Source: Candidatus Omnitrophota bacterium (GTDB lineage Bacteria; Omnitrophota; Gorgyraeia; JAFGIU01). Taken from it: a stretch of 47,522 nucleotides of DNA. The notes below the pieces were generated by a model, which saw only the letters and a list, made by a program, of their open reading frames with translations, searched no databases and was not told the DNA's origin. The position numbers and the translations under genes were made by a program. Shown here piece after piece: positions 15,102 through 23,444 of this stretch. Within the stretch, counting starts at the first letter, position 1. Each line of letters begins with the position of its first letter. The stretch lies in the NCBI GenBank assembly GCA_016929445.1, contig JAFGIU010000065.1, positions 1 through 47,522 of the forward strand, written 5' to 3'.

Positions 15102-16591
15102 CAGCGGCCTCCCCCAAATTCCCCATGTTCAAAGCTCTGCGTCAGATTGTCCCCAACCGCCTGCGCCAGCACCCAGTACCCTCTTTCGGAGCAATGTCCA
15201 TCCTGTCCATATAGCTGTACTTCGGCCTCCTCCTGTTGGGCTTTGGCAAAAGCAAGGCTCGGATGCACTACCGCAACCCCCTTCTTGTCAGCAACTCTGG
15301 AAATAATCGCATTCAAATCCTGCTGAGGTTCCCAGAAGGGGTAGGTTATGAGAAGAGGTTCCGCGCCGGACTGCCGGCAAAGATCCACCATCCCTTTCAG
15401 ATTACTCTCCAGAACTAGCGGAACGTTATGCTGAGCTGATAAGCGCGCCGCGTAAAGTCGCAGGAGCTCTTTCGGATTCCATCCGTAAGTGCGACACATT
15501 TCCTCGAGTTCGCCGATGACCTCCTTGACCTGATCGAGCGTCAATCTCTGGACCATAGATTCATCCAAAACCAAATCCAAGTAATACTCAACGTCCCCCT
15601 CACCCATGCCAAGAATGATGGCTTTAAAAACACCCCGGACCGCCCTGGTGGAATCTTGATAATGTCTGGCCAACAGCACCTCCAAACAATAGGTTTGAGA
15701 GGAACCCGCGTTCATGGCAATCACCTTGGCAAGCCGTGATTCCGCCTCATCAATATCTCCCGCGTCAAAAGCCGCCCAAGCAAGCTCCGTAAGAGGCCTG
15801 GCATCCTTGGGATGATGCCGCAAATATCGTTCGAGTTCCTTCTGCGCATCACTAACCGCGCCCACTTGACGCAGTCCACACGCAATTTCGAAACGCAACG
15901 GATCTTCCTCGCTCCGAAGTGCACTCAAAGCGGAAAACAATGCCTCTCGGGCCCTTCCCATATTGTGCCGCGCCAGCCAATACCAGTACTCGCTCATATG
16001 TGCCGAAACAGTGCCGTCATTGGGCGGCAGTCTCTTATCGGCTTTCTTCTCTTCCTGTTCGGCCAAAACTGGGCTGTGAAAATGAGGCCTCAGCAACTGC
16101 TTTAGGAGATATGCCGTCCTCCACCTCCAAGTCCAACCAGTCGACGTTGCAGTAGTGTTTGTCTGACTCAAGAGTTCCTTCGCTTCCCCAACTGAGGCTC
16201 TACTCCCCTGGTCGTTCAGCCCGGCCAAAATGCAAACAAACTGTGGACTACTTGATGCCAGAGTCCGCCGGAGAGCAACGAGATTTTGCGAGGAGTTCCA
16301 TCCGGGAATGCCAGAATTGACGACTTCCCATTCATGCTCCGGCATTCTTTGGTTCAGAATCTTTTCGAGCTGTGTGGGATAGGCGGACTCCAACTCCTTG
16401 ACTCCAATCCCTCGGGTAAATGAGTCTCCGATGCAGAGAACGGTCCTTCCCCTTTCTGCATCTCGCCCTAAACTTCGCTGTGACAAAACCTGCGACTGGG
16501 CAACAAAGGAAGAAACTTGCAAGGCTAGTTCGAGGACAACGCCGGCGAGCAGAACACCAACCAGGATGCTAAGAAGACGAAAGGGTCGCAA
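15101..16591 (-). CDS. Membrane-anchored SGNH hydrolase with TPR insert
   Basis: 496 residues. One N-terminal membrane helix (about 5-25) precedes an SGNH/GDSL hydrolase whose blocks are split. Block I (IGDSFTRG), block II (NSGIPGWNS) and block III (LAGLND) lie in the first 130 residues; block V (DGHCSERG), with the catalytic Asp and His, is near the C-terminus. Between them is a helical TPR-like region (about 205-370). SGNH enzymes cleave or transfer acyl esters, and in glycan loci they often acetylate or deacetylate the polymer. The active site probably faces the periplasm. The start is TTG 16591, supported by GGGAGGG 8 bases upstream. It overlaps the rSAM gene before it by 23 bases and is coupled to the two-headed rSAM gene after it. 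A paralogue lies at 39438-40715. Confidence 0.8.
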   Translation of the reverse strand: MRPFRLLSILVGVLLAGVVLELALQVSSFVAQSQVLSQRSLGRDAERGRTVLCIGDSFTRGIGVKELESAYPTQLEKILNQRMPEHEWEVVNSGIPGWNSSQNLVALRRTLASSSPQFVCILAGLNDQGSRASVGEAKELLSQTNTTATSTGWTWRWRTAYLLKQLLRPHFHSPVLAEQEEKKADKRLPPNDGTVSAHMSEYWYWLARHNMGRAREALFSALSALRSEEDPLRFEIACGLRQVGAVSDAQKELERYLRHHPKDARPLTELAWAAFDAGDIDEAESRLAKVIAMNAGSSQTYCLEVLLARHYQDSTRAVRGVFKAIILGMGEGDVEYYLDLVLDESMVQRLTLDQVKEVIGELEEMCRTYGWNPKELLRLYAARLSAQHNVPLVLESNLKGMVDLCRQSGAEPLLITYPFWEPQQDLNAIISRVADKKGVAVVHPSLAFAKAQQEEAEVQLYGQDGHCSERGYWVLAQAVGDNLTQSFEHGEFGGGR

Positions 16592-17765
16592 CCTGATAGC
16601 CCTCCCCGATCCGTTTCAAAAAGGAATCGATCAGATCTTCACGCCCGATGTCCTTGAGGTATCTAAGGACGTGTTCTTTGGGAACCACACCGCCTGGCGG
16701 TTTGTAGCAGGTGGAACAAACTGCGTACTTGCTGAAGTTGCCCTGGATTTGGTCCAGCCGCATTTGGCGCAGCTTCTTTCCCCTCCATAGCTGTGCAAAA
16801 CCGCTCTTGTAGGCATTTCCTAAACTCAATTCAAACAGCCGGTCTTTGCAGCAAGGCACAACCGTTCCGTCTTTGGACATGACCATCATGTTCCACAACT
16901 GAAAACACGGTTCCCGGGTATCCACTTCGCCACTAGGGTGTTCCTGCTGATCAGGTGAATCGGCTCCTTCCTCCCCTTCCAGAAGCAGGCCCACCCGCTG
17001 CAAGACCTCTTGATGATTCCGCCGGCAACGCATCACCAGTTCATAGTCCGGGTGATCCTCAACCCTGAAGAAAATCGCATCGCGATCCCGGAAATATTGC
17101 ACATCACTGATCGTGGCAAAGGGCACATCGTAGGAGCGGAGCATGGAACTCCAGTGAAGCCAAAAGTCCTGCGCTTCCTCCTTATTGATATCCATGACCA
17201 CAAATTGATAGGTCAGATTGGGCAGACGGAGGCCTCTCTCACGGCGACGGGCCAACAAATATCGAATATTGTTTTCCACTCTCAGGAGTTGATTCCCGTC
17301 CACCAGCCGGATGGCCTTGTAGGTTTCTGGAAGCAGCGCATCGATCGAAAGTGTGATGTTGATCTGCATGTCCTCATAGCCACCGGATTCGATATACTCC
17401 GCGTAGTCCAGAAGCACATCGGACACGGCGGGATCCATAAGCACCCCGTTTGTATTCATATGGAATCTGAGGAAAAACCGGTCCTGGCAGTTGGCATCAA
17501 AAAGATATCGGAGTATCTCCACCCGCTGGTGGTGAAGCATGGGTTCTCCCAGCCAATAGGGCGTGAAGGACTCAAAACGCATGTCCGAGGACCTCATCCC
17601 GTCCACAACCTTCTGGAATGATTTGAGATCCATGAACTCCCGCTCAAAGCCCTCCCCGTGCATATTGTCCACCTTGCGGCTCTGGAAACAGTAGGTGCAG
17701 GCCTGGTTACAGTAGTCGGTGATTTCAACGGAAAGGTTATTGCAGTGGAGATGATCGTGTGGCAA
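16569..17765 (-). CDS. Radical SAM/SPASM protein
   Basis: 398 residues. The rSAM cysteines are C19, C23 and C26 (TDYCNQACTYC), followed by PYWLGEPMLHH in the GGE position and SIDALLPETY. The C-terminal SPASM module reads CFQLW...DGTVVPCCKDR...SLGN...C.TC, which would hold one or two auxiliary clusters. SPASM enzymes modify peptides, proteins and some sugars or lipids; the substrate here is unknown. It is clearly a paralogue of the 17895 gene and of the first half of the fused protein (shared QLW/EIY-RG-K-R-M-RL..IQG pattern before the last cysteines). The start is TTG 17765, with GGAGGAG 5-8 bases upstream. It is the first gene of a three-gene minus operon and is divergent from the plus-strand rSAM array. 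Confidence 0.85.
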   Translation of the reverse strand: MPHDHLHCNNLSVEITDYCNQACTYCFQSRKVDNMHGEGFEREFMDLKSFQKVVDGMRSSDMRFESFTPYWLGEPMLHHQRVEILRYLFDANCQDRFFLRFHMNTNGVLMDPAVSDVLLDYAEYIESGGYEDMQINITLSIDALLPETYKAIRLVDGNQLLRVENNIRYLLARRRERGLRLPNLTYQFVVMDINKEEAQDFWLHWSSMLRSYDVPFATISDVQYFRDRDAIFFRVEDHPDYELVMRCRRNHQEVLQRVGLLLEGEEGADSPDQQEHPSGEVDTREPCFQLWNMMVMSKDGTVVPCCKDRLFELSLGNAYKSGFAQLWRGKKLRQMRLDQIQGNFSKYAVCSTCYKPPGGVVPKEHVLRYLKDIGREDLIDSFLKRIGEGYQVATLSSS

Positions 17766-17778
17766 TAGGGGCTCCTCC

Positions 17779-17805
17779 TTGACGGGCCATGCTCTTTTAT
17801 ATAAC
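17779..17805 (+). promoter_or_regulatory. Possible plus-strand promoter for the rSAM array
   Basis: TTGACG (17779-17784) and TATAAC (17800-17805) are separated by only 15 bases, shorter than ideal. The -10 overlaps the minus-strand -10, so the two directions could compete. The leader to GTG 17895 would be about 80 bases. Confidence 0.25.
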
Positions 17806-17824
17806 CTGGCTCATAGATACGCAA
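17796..17824 (-). promoter_or_regulatory. Candidate promoter for the 16569-12504 operon
   Basis: Minus-strand TTGCGT (17824-17819), a 17-base spacer and TATAAA (17801-17796), with a start near 17789 just upstream of the GGAGGAG ribosome site for TTG 17765. Confidence 0.4.
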
Positions 17825-17856
17825 CTTCTTGCCGCTTCACCGTTCTTGAATAGGCC

Positions 17857-17874
17857 CCGGCCCGTGGGGGCCGG
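17857..17874 (+). other. GC-rich hairpin in the leader of the rSAM array
   Basis: CCGGCCC (17857-17863) pairs with GGGCCGG (17868-17874) around a GTGG loop. It sits about 20 bases before the GTG start at 17895. There is no T-run, so it is not a classical terminator; it could affect translation of the first gene. Confidence 0.4.
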
Positions 17875-17894
17875 ACCTCACCCGAGCAGGCTTC

Positions 17895-19028
17895 GTGGAA
17901 ATCACCTTTTCCGTTGAACTGACTGACCTGTGCAATGCCCGCTGCAATTACTGCATTATCGGGACCGGCCAAGCCCCGCATGGCACGCGCCTTGGTTACT
18001 TGAGCCTCGAAGACTTTCACCGCCTATTCGAACGCTTCGATGAATTTCTCGCTGATGCGGCCTGTACACCGGCCGAACACCCGGAAGTCTACCTGCGCCT
18101 CTGCGGCATTGGAGAGCCGACTCTCCACCGGGACTTTCTGGAATTCTTTGAGATTGCCATGGCCCAGCCGCATATTCGCCAGCTCGCCCTTGTCACCAAC
18201 GGATCCTATCTCCCCAAAGAGCGCGTTGACGCTATGGCCGAAGTCATCCGGCGCCACCCTGAAGTCACGGTGGAAGTCCTGCTCGGACTGGACGCCGTGG
18301 ACACCAGGGCCCAGCGCGCAATCAAGAAGGTTTCGAATATCTGGAAGGTCAACTCCGATGTGGAATATTTTCTGGGTTTGAAACGCCGGCACGGACTCGA
18401 CAATCTGAAGTTCGTACTCCAACTCGTTGTGACCGACGAAAATCTCGACCAGGTGATTCCCTTCTGCCGTTTCTGGTCCCATGCGCTGCAGGAACGCGAC
18501 TTTTCCTTCACACTCACCGGAGATTGGGGATATCTGGACCACATCCAGGACTATGACGCCTTCATCTGGATCAAGTGCCGCGATGCCGGCCCTGCGGAAC
18601 AGCCTCGTTTCGACGAGCTTCACCGCTATGCCCTCGCGCAAATGGGAATCCCGCAGGCAGGCAACAAACCTTCTGCGCTTCCCCAAACCGTTCAGCAGCG
18701 TCACAGCGAGACAAACTCGTTGTCAAACTCAATCAAGATTTGCGGCGTCTTCTGGTATGGCATTAATGTGAACGCGGCCGGCGATATCAGCCCCTGCTGC
18801 ATAGACAACGCCTTTGAACTCAAGATCGGAAATATCCGCGAAGCCCCTCTACCGGAAATTTACCGCGGCGAGATCATGCGCCGTATGCGATTGGCCCATA
18901 TTCAAGGGGACTTTTCGGAAGTGCCGCTTTGCGCCGCATGCACCTCAGTCCACCGGTACAAGTATGTCTCGCGCGAGGCAGTCGAGCGCTATCTAAGCGC
19001 AGTGGGCGAGGAGCTTTCCGTCCCATGA
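17895..19028 (+). CDS. Radical SAM/SPASM protein
   Basis: 377 residues in the normal order: the rSAM core first, with C13, C17 and C20 (TDLCNARCNYC), then LCGIGEPTLH as the SAM-binding GEP motif and LVTNGSYL. The C-terminal SPASM module contains ICGVFWYG, DISPCCIDN, KIGN and a final CAAC. It is paralogous to the 16569 protein and to the N-terminal half of the two-headed protein. The start is GTG 17895 with only a weak GCAGG upstream; there is no better candidate, because the first strand (EITFSVELT) begins at once. Its stop overlaps the next start in an ATGA arrangement, making it the first gene of a six-gene coupled rSAM operon. It may supply a conventional rSAM activity alongside the five SPASM-first paralogues. 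Confidence 0.85.
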   Translation: MEITFSVELTDLCNARCNYCIIGTGQAPHGTRLGYLSLEDFHRLFERFDEFLADAACTPAEHPEVYLRLCGIGEPTLHRDFLEFFEIAMAQPHIRQLALVTNGSYLPKERVDAMAEVIRRHPEVTVEVLLGLDAVDTRAQRAIKKVSNIWKVNSDVEYFLGLKRRHGLDNLKFVLQLVVTDENLDQVIPFCRFWSHALQERDFSFTLTGDWGYLDHIQDYDAFIWIKCRDAGPAEQPRFDELHRYALAQMGIPQAGNKPSALPQTVQQRHSETNSLSNSIKICGVFWYGINVNAAGDISPCCIDNAFELKIGNIREAPLPEIYRGEIMRRMRLAHIQGDFSEVPLCAACTSVHRYKYVSREAVERYLSAVGEELSVP

Positions 19029-20146
19029 CAACGCTTCCGGATTGGGCCCCCCAGTACGATCTCGACCGTCCTCTGCACAACAAAGCTATGCGGAGTGTCT
19101 GTTACGCTCCGTTTACCACTCTGGATTTCGGACCCTTTGGAGACGTGATCGTCTGCTGCGCCAATCATGCTCAAAGGGTAGGCAATGTCCGGGAGCAAAG
19201 TTTGCGCGAAATCTGGCACAGCAAAGCAATGGAGGAACTCCGGGATGCGCTGACACAATACGATTTTTCCAAAGGCTGCGATCGCTGCGCATGGTATGTG
19301 GCCCAAGGCGATTTTAAGACCAGTTTTTCCAAGAAGGACGACGTGTACGACATTGGGCCTGAATGGATCAAGGGGCCTCTCAAAATGGACTTTCGATTGA
19401 GCAATATCTGCAACTTTGCCTGCATCATGTGCCACGGCGACTGCAGTTCCCGCATCCGCAAAGAAGTGCAGAAACTCCCGCCTATTGAGAGCCCCTATGC
19501 GGAGCCCTTTTTTTCACAGCTCAAGGAGTTTCTGCCCCGGCTGCAGTACAGCTGGTTCACCGGGGGCGAGCCTTTTCTGGTCGAAGATAATTATCGAATC
19601 TGGGACATGATGATCGAGTGTGCGCCCCAAATCCGCCTGCGCATTACCACCAATGGCTCGATTCTCACGCCTCGGGTCCAGGAGATTCTTGAAAATCTAA
19701 CGTTGGTTGATTTGTGCGTTTCCATTGACGGGGCCACCAAGCAAACTTTCGAGAAGGTGCGACGCGGGGCGCATTTTGAAAAAGTGGTGGAGCATCTGGA
19801 CTACTTTTCCGAATATTGCCGGCGCACCGGTGCCAATCTACGATTCAGCACTTGCGGCCTGCTGCAGAATTGGCATGAGCTGCCGGATATTTTTTTACTC
19901 GCCGCACGTTATGGCGCCAGTGTGTGGATGAACACGGTATTGCCCGGAGGCAACCATCACGCGGGCCCGGTCAGCATTCATGACGCTCCGCCGCGGCTTA
20001 AAAAGCGCATTTCCGAATTCCTGGCATGGAGCTACCCCCAGATCCAGGGCAGCATCGACGACCACAGCGACGGGAACTATCAGATGCTCATGAATACGCT
20101 GGGTGCGCCATTGGAGCCAGACGAGGCCGGAGCGCTGATTCTATGA
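19025..20146 (+). CDS. SPASM-first radical SAM protein, array copy 1
   Basis: 373 residues. A SPASM/twitch-like cysteine module occupies about 20-95: C26 in SVCYAPF, C44-C45 in VIVCCANH, GN at 53-54, then C85 and C88 in GCDRCAW. Only after it comes the rSAM core with C129, C133 and C136 (NICNFACIMC), TGGEPF for SAM, ITTNGS and SIDGATK. The usual rSAM/SPASM order is therefore reversed. Proteins with an N-terminal twitch module before the rSAM domain are known but poorly characterised. I chose ATG 19025, which overlaps the preceding stop as ATGA; an upstream in-frame start at 18929 would lie deep in the previous gene. Catalytic motifs all look intact. The substrate is unknown. Confidence 0.85.
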   Translation: MTTLPDWAPQYDLDRPLHNKAMRSVCYAPFTTLDFGPFGDVIVCCANHAQRVGNVREQSLREIWHSKAMEELRDALTQYDFSKGCDRCAWYVAQGDFKTSFSKKDDVYDIGPEWIKGPLKMDFRLSNICNFACIMCHGDCSSRIRKEVQKLPPIESPYAEPFFSQLKEFLPRLQYSWFTGGEPFLVEDNYRIWDMMIECAPQIRLRITTNGSILTPRVQEILENLTLVDLCVSIDGATKQTFEKVRRGAHFEKVVEHLDYFSEYCRRTGANLRFSTCGLLQNWHELPDIFLLAARYGASVWMNTVLPGGNHHAGPVSIHDAPPRLKKRISEFLAWSYPQIQGSIDDHSDGNYQMLMNTLGAPLEPDEAGALIL

Positions 20147-21282
20147 CTCTGCTAAAGACTAATTACATCCAAGATTGGATTTTAAAGTACGACTCCACGC
20201 GACCATTGCATAATAAAGCCTTTCGCTCTGCCTGCTACGCACCCTTTGTGAATTTGGATTTTTCACCCAACGGCGAGGTTTTAGTGTGCTGCGTCAATAC
20301 CCGTTATGTTGTGGGACGTGTGCCCGATCAGACTATCAGTGAAATTTGGAGCGCTGAGCCCATCCAGCTCCTGCGCCAAGCTCTGAAGCAGTATGATTTT
20401 TCTTTGGATTGCGAACGCTGCCGGTGGCAGGTGGAGTTGGGAAACCTAAACGGCGTCTTTGCGAGAAGGGACGACCGTTTCCGTGTTACGGAAGAATGGC
20501 CCAAGGGCCCTCAAAGAATGGACTTCCGTCTGAGTAATATCTGCAACTATGCCTGCGTCATGTGCAATGGCGACTACTCTTCGGTTTTAAGGGCGCAGGA
20601 AGGCAGGCGGCCCTTTCCCAAAGTCTATGGAGACCCCTTTTTCAATCAGCTGAGGGATTTTATTCCCAATTTGAAATTCGCTATGTTCGGTGGAGGAGAG
20701 CCTTTTCTCATACCCGAACACCACAAGGTTTGGGACTTGTTCATTGAATCCGGACCGCACATCAAGTGCACAATCAACACTAACGCTTCGATTCTAAATG
20801 ACACGGTCTGGCACTATCTGGAAAACATCCATTTTGAGAATATCGGCGTTTCCTTTGACGGCGCTACGGCTCACACCTTTGAGGCCGTGCGCCAGAAAGC
20901 TTCCTTTGAGCAAGTGTATTCCAACTTGAAGCAAATCAAGGCTCATGCTAACAAAAAGCGGCGTAAAGTTCACTTGGCCGTGTGCGTGACCCGGCAGAAC
21001 TGGATGGAGTTTCCGGACATCGTGCGCTTGGGGGAAGACTTGGGCTGTCCGATTAACGTCAACCTGGTCCACCATCCACCCGATTGCAGTCTTTATGAAC
21101 TCCCTGCAGACCAGATCCAAGAGGTTCACACCTATTTGGATCTGCATTTCAAGCGCCTTCAAAACCGCATCAGTCAGGAAAGCGCTGCGCATTACGGACT
21201 GCTTCTGGAAAGCCTTCAGGGCGCTTCCACTCAAAATTCACACCGGCCGTTTTTCTATAAACCTATCGCGGAGAAACAATAG
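20143..21282 (+). CDS. SPASM-first radical SAM protein, array copy 2
   Basis: 379 residues with the same reversed layout. The N-terminal module has C31 (SACYAPF), C49-C50 (VLVCCVN) and C90/C93 (DCERCRW). The rSAM cysteines are C134, C138 and C141 (NICNYACVMC), followed by GGGEPF, INTNAS and SFDGATA. ATG 20143 overlaps the preceding stop (ATGA), so translation is coupled. Copies 1, 2 and 5 keep every cysteine and the SAM-binding motif. Divergence in the C-terminal third, where this copy has HHPPDCSLYELP, suggests different substrates or partners rather than simple redundancy. Confidence 0.85.
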   Translation: MTLLKTNYIQDWILKYDSTRPLHNKAFRSACYAPFVNLDFSPNGEVLVCCVNTRYVVGRVPDQTISEIWSAEPIQLLRQALKQYDFSLDCERCRWQVELGNLNGVFARRDDRFRVTEEWPKGPQRMDFRLSNICNYACVMCNGDYSSVLRAQEGRRPFPKVYGDPFFNQLRDFIPNLKFAMFGGGEPFLIPEHHKVWDLFIESGPHIKCTINTNASILNDTVWHYLENIHFENIGVSFDGATAHTFEAVRQKASFEQVYSNLKQIKAHANKKRRKVHLAVCVTRQNWMEFPDIVRLGEDLGCPINVNLVHHPPDCSLYELPADQIQEVHTYLDLHFKRLQNRISQESAAHYGLLLESLQGASTQNSHRPFFYKPIAEKQ

Positions 21283-22403
21283 TGAACCTGGCAACGCGTG
21301 TGGCATACGATCAAAATCGCAATTTTGACGGCAAGGCCTTCCGCGCAGCCTGCTATGCACCCTTCACAACTTTGGAATTCAACGTCAACGGAGAAGTGGT
21401 TGCTTGCTGGAAAAGCGCCCGCTACGTGTTGGGCCGGATTGGAGAGTCTTCGCTGGATGAGATTTGGAAAGGAGAGGCTCTGCGCAACATGCGAACCCGG
21501 CTTCTGAATTACGACTTTCCGGAAGAATGCGAGTGGTGCGCCTGGCAGATGAGAGCCGGGGATCTAACGGATATTCTCGCCCGCCGGTACGATTTTCTCG
21601 ACGTGGAGCCGGAATCGCAATGGCCCCAGCAGTTCTACTTCAATTTAGGGAATGAATGCAACTACGCCTGTATCATGTGTAGTGGTGAGGTCTCCTCAGC
21701 CTATCGCAAACATATAGAAGGAAGGCCGCGGAAACCCATCATTTATACGAACCAATTCTTTGAGCAGCTTGACAGGTTTCTTCCGCACATCCGTCATGCC
21801 AGTTTTTTCGGAGGGGAGCCCTTTCTAACACCTGGCAACTATCGCGTCTGGGATCGACTCGTGGAGATAAACCCTGCTGCACGGATTCATATCAACACCA
21901 ACGGGTCTGTTCTCAGCCAACGTGTAAAAGACTACCTTGGCCGGCTGAACGTGGGAAGTATGGCCGTTTCTATTGACGGCGCCACCAAAGAAACCTTTGA
22001 GCGCGTGCGCCGGTTTAGCAAATATGAGGTAGTCATGAAGAACTTGGAGTATTTCTCTTGCCAGGCCAAGGCCTTAGGATGGGATTTCCAGATCGTTGCC
22101 TGCGTTTTGCGTGAGAACTTCCATGAGCTGCCCCAAATCTACGAACTCGCGGTGCGATTGGGAGCACGAGTCACTTTGAACATGGTCACTTATCCGGAGG
22201 AGCACAGTGTCTACACCTTGCCACGTGACGAACGGCTGCACATCCACGTATACCTTCATAGAGCATACACACGACTAAGAGAGCAACTAAACCCGGCAAG
22301 TCAAATCTCATACGAAGGTCTCCTAAAGAGACTTAGCGGAGAAGAATCATGGAGCCTTGGGCCCCACAGTGGATCACTGAATACGACCGCAACCGCGATC
22401 TAA
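21282..22403 (+). CDS. SPASM-first radical SAM protein, array copy 3
   Basis: 373 residues. The rSAM cysteines are intact (C126, C130 and C133, NECNYACIMC), as are FGGEPF, INTNGS and SIDGATK. In the N-terminal module the CC pair of the other copies is reduced to a single cysteine (VVACWKS, C42-W43), while C24, C83 and C86 are kept, so its auxiliary cluster may be altered. GTG 21282 shares its G with the previous TAG stop (TAGTG). The shorter N-terminus lacks the W-I/D-x-D segment seen in the other copies. The C-terminus runs 55 bases into the next gene, where a different frame encodes that gene's start. Confidence 0.85.
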   Translation: MNLATRVAYDQNRNFDGKAFRAACYAPFTTLEFNVNGEVVACWKSARYVLGRIGESSLDEIWKGEALRNMRTRLLNYDFPEECEWCAWQMRAGDLTDILARRYDFLDVEPESQWPQQFYFNLGNECNYACIMCSGEVSSAYRKHIEGRPRKPIIYTNQFFEQLDRFLPHIRHASFFGGEPFLTPGNYRVWDRLVEINPAARIHINTNGSVLSQRVKDYLGRLNVGSMAVSIDGATKETFERVRRFSKYEVVMKNLEYFSCQAKALGWDFQIVACVLRENFHELPQIYELAVRLGARVTLNMVTYPEEHSVYTLPRDERLHIHVYLHRAYTRLREQLNPASQISYEGLLKRLSGEESWSLGPHSGSLNTTATAI

Positions 22404-23443
22404 GCCAGAAACCCTTTCGCGCGGCTTGCTATGCGCCGTTTGTCTCGCTCGAGTTCGGGCCGCGCGGGGATGTCCGTGTCTGCAGTCTGCGCCGCGGCGC
22501 TGGCGTCGGGGATATCCGGTACCAGACAATCCAGCAGGTCTGGAACGGTTTCAAGATGGACCAGCTCCGCACCTACCTCAAACACTACGACCTCTCCAGC
22601 GGTTGCGACCGTTGTCGCTGGTATATTGATCAAGGCTCCTCGGACATCCCGGCAAAACGCAGCTACGATTGGATCCCCATTCCTTCCGGCTCCCTCATGC
22701 CGCGCCGTTTTACCTTTCGTTTGGCCAATACTTGCAAAGTAAGGTCTGTGCTGTGTGCCCCATATTCGTGTTCGGTCTTATCGGAGGACGCCGGGGAGAA
22801 GCCGGATCCGCGCAATCCCTACGGAGAGTCGTTTTTTCAGGAGCTTCGGGAACTGTTGCCCAATACGCTCCAATGTGATTTCCAGGGTGGGGACGCCTTT
22901 CTCATCGAACCTCACTACCGCATCTGGGACCTGCTCATCTCTCAGCGATATGAAGCATCCATCAGCGCATTTACTTATGGAACCCATCTGGACAAGCGCG
23001 TCCAGTCGTATTTATCGGCCCTAAACTTTTCCGATCTGGTAGTTCCGTTTTTTTCGCTCGACAAAACCCGCTTTGAAACTCTCTGTCAAGGCGCCCGCAT
23101 GGAAGAGGTGACCGCCACGCTCCGTCTTTTTGCCGAGTATGCTCAAGAGCGCCCTAACTCCAGAAAGCTGTATCTCCAGTTCCCCATTACTCGAAACACT
23201 TGGAGCGAATTCGCAGGCATGCTCGAATTTGCGGAGCCTCTCAACGCCCAGCTGGAAACTTACGTTGTAAGAACACCCGGGTCCCTTTGTGCACTGGATC
23301 TTCCGGCGGCAGACCGAATGGAGATGCTCCAAGTCCTCGCGAAGGACTTGGAGCGCCTCGAGGGCAGAGTGCGCCCGAGTAATCTATCCCGCTTAAAGGA
23401 GTTTATCCAATTGTTGGAACACTCTGCGAAGAAGGTTGGCTGA
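22349..23443 (+). CDS. Degenerate radical SAM paralogue, array copy 4 (probable pseudoenzyme)
   Basis: 364 residues, full length and clearly homologous to its neighbours, but the catalytic motifs are eroded. The cluster motif is C129-x3-S133-x2-C136 (NTCKVRSVLC) in place of CxxxCxxC. The SAM motif GGEPF reads GGDAF, TNGS reads TYGT, and SIDGATK reads FFSLDKTR. The N-terminal CC pair reads CS (VRVCSLRR), although C27, C86 and C89 remain. It should not bind the 4Fe-4S cluster or cleave SAM in the normal way. The frame is uninterrupted and the gene sits in phase within the operon, so it is probably expressed and may serve as a partner or scaffold for the active copies. ATG 22349 follows GGAGAAG. 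Confidence 0.8.
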   Translation: MEPWAPQWITEYDRNRDLSQKPFRAACYAPFVSLEFGPRGDVRVCSLRRGAGVGDIRYQTIQQVWNGFKMDQLRTYLKHYDLSSGCDRCRWYIDQGSSDIPAKRSYDWIPIPSGSLMPRRFTFRLANTCKVRSVLCAPYSCSVLSEDAGEKPDPRNPYGESFFQELRELLPNTLQCDFQGGDAFLIEPHYRIWDLLISQRYEASISAFTYGTHLDKRVQSYLSALNFSDLVVPFFSLDKTRFETLCQGARMEEVTATLRLFAEYAQERPNSRKLYLQFPITRNTWSEFAGMLEFAEPLNAQLETYVVRTPGSLCALDLPAADRMEMLQVLAKDLERLEGRVRPSNLSRLKEFIQLLEHSAKKVG

Positions 23444-23444
23444 T

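Noticed and set aside
22349-23443. Calling array copy 4 a broken pseudogene
   Set aside because: The frame is intact, the length matches its paralogues, and it keeps a ribosome site and operon phase, so a maintained pseudoenzyme fits better than a decayed gene.
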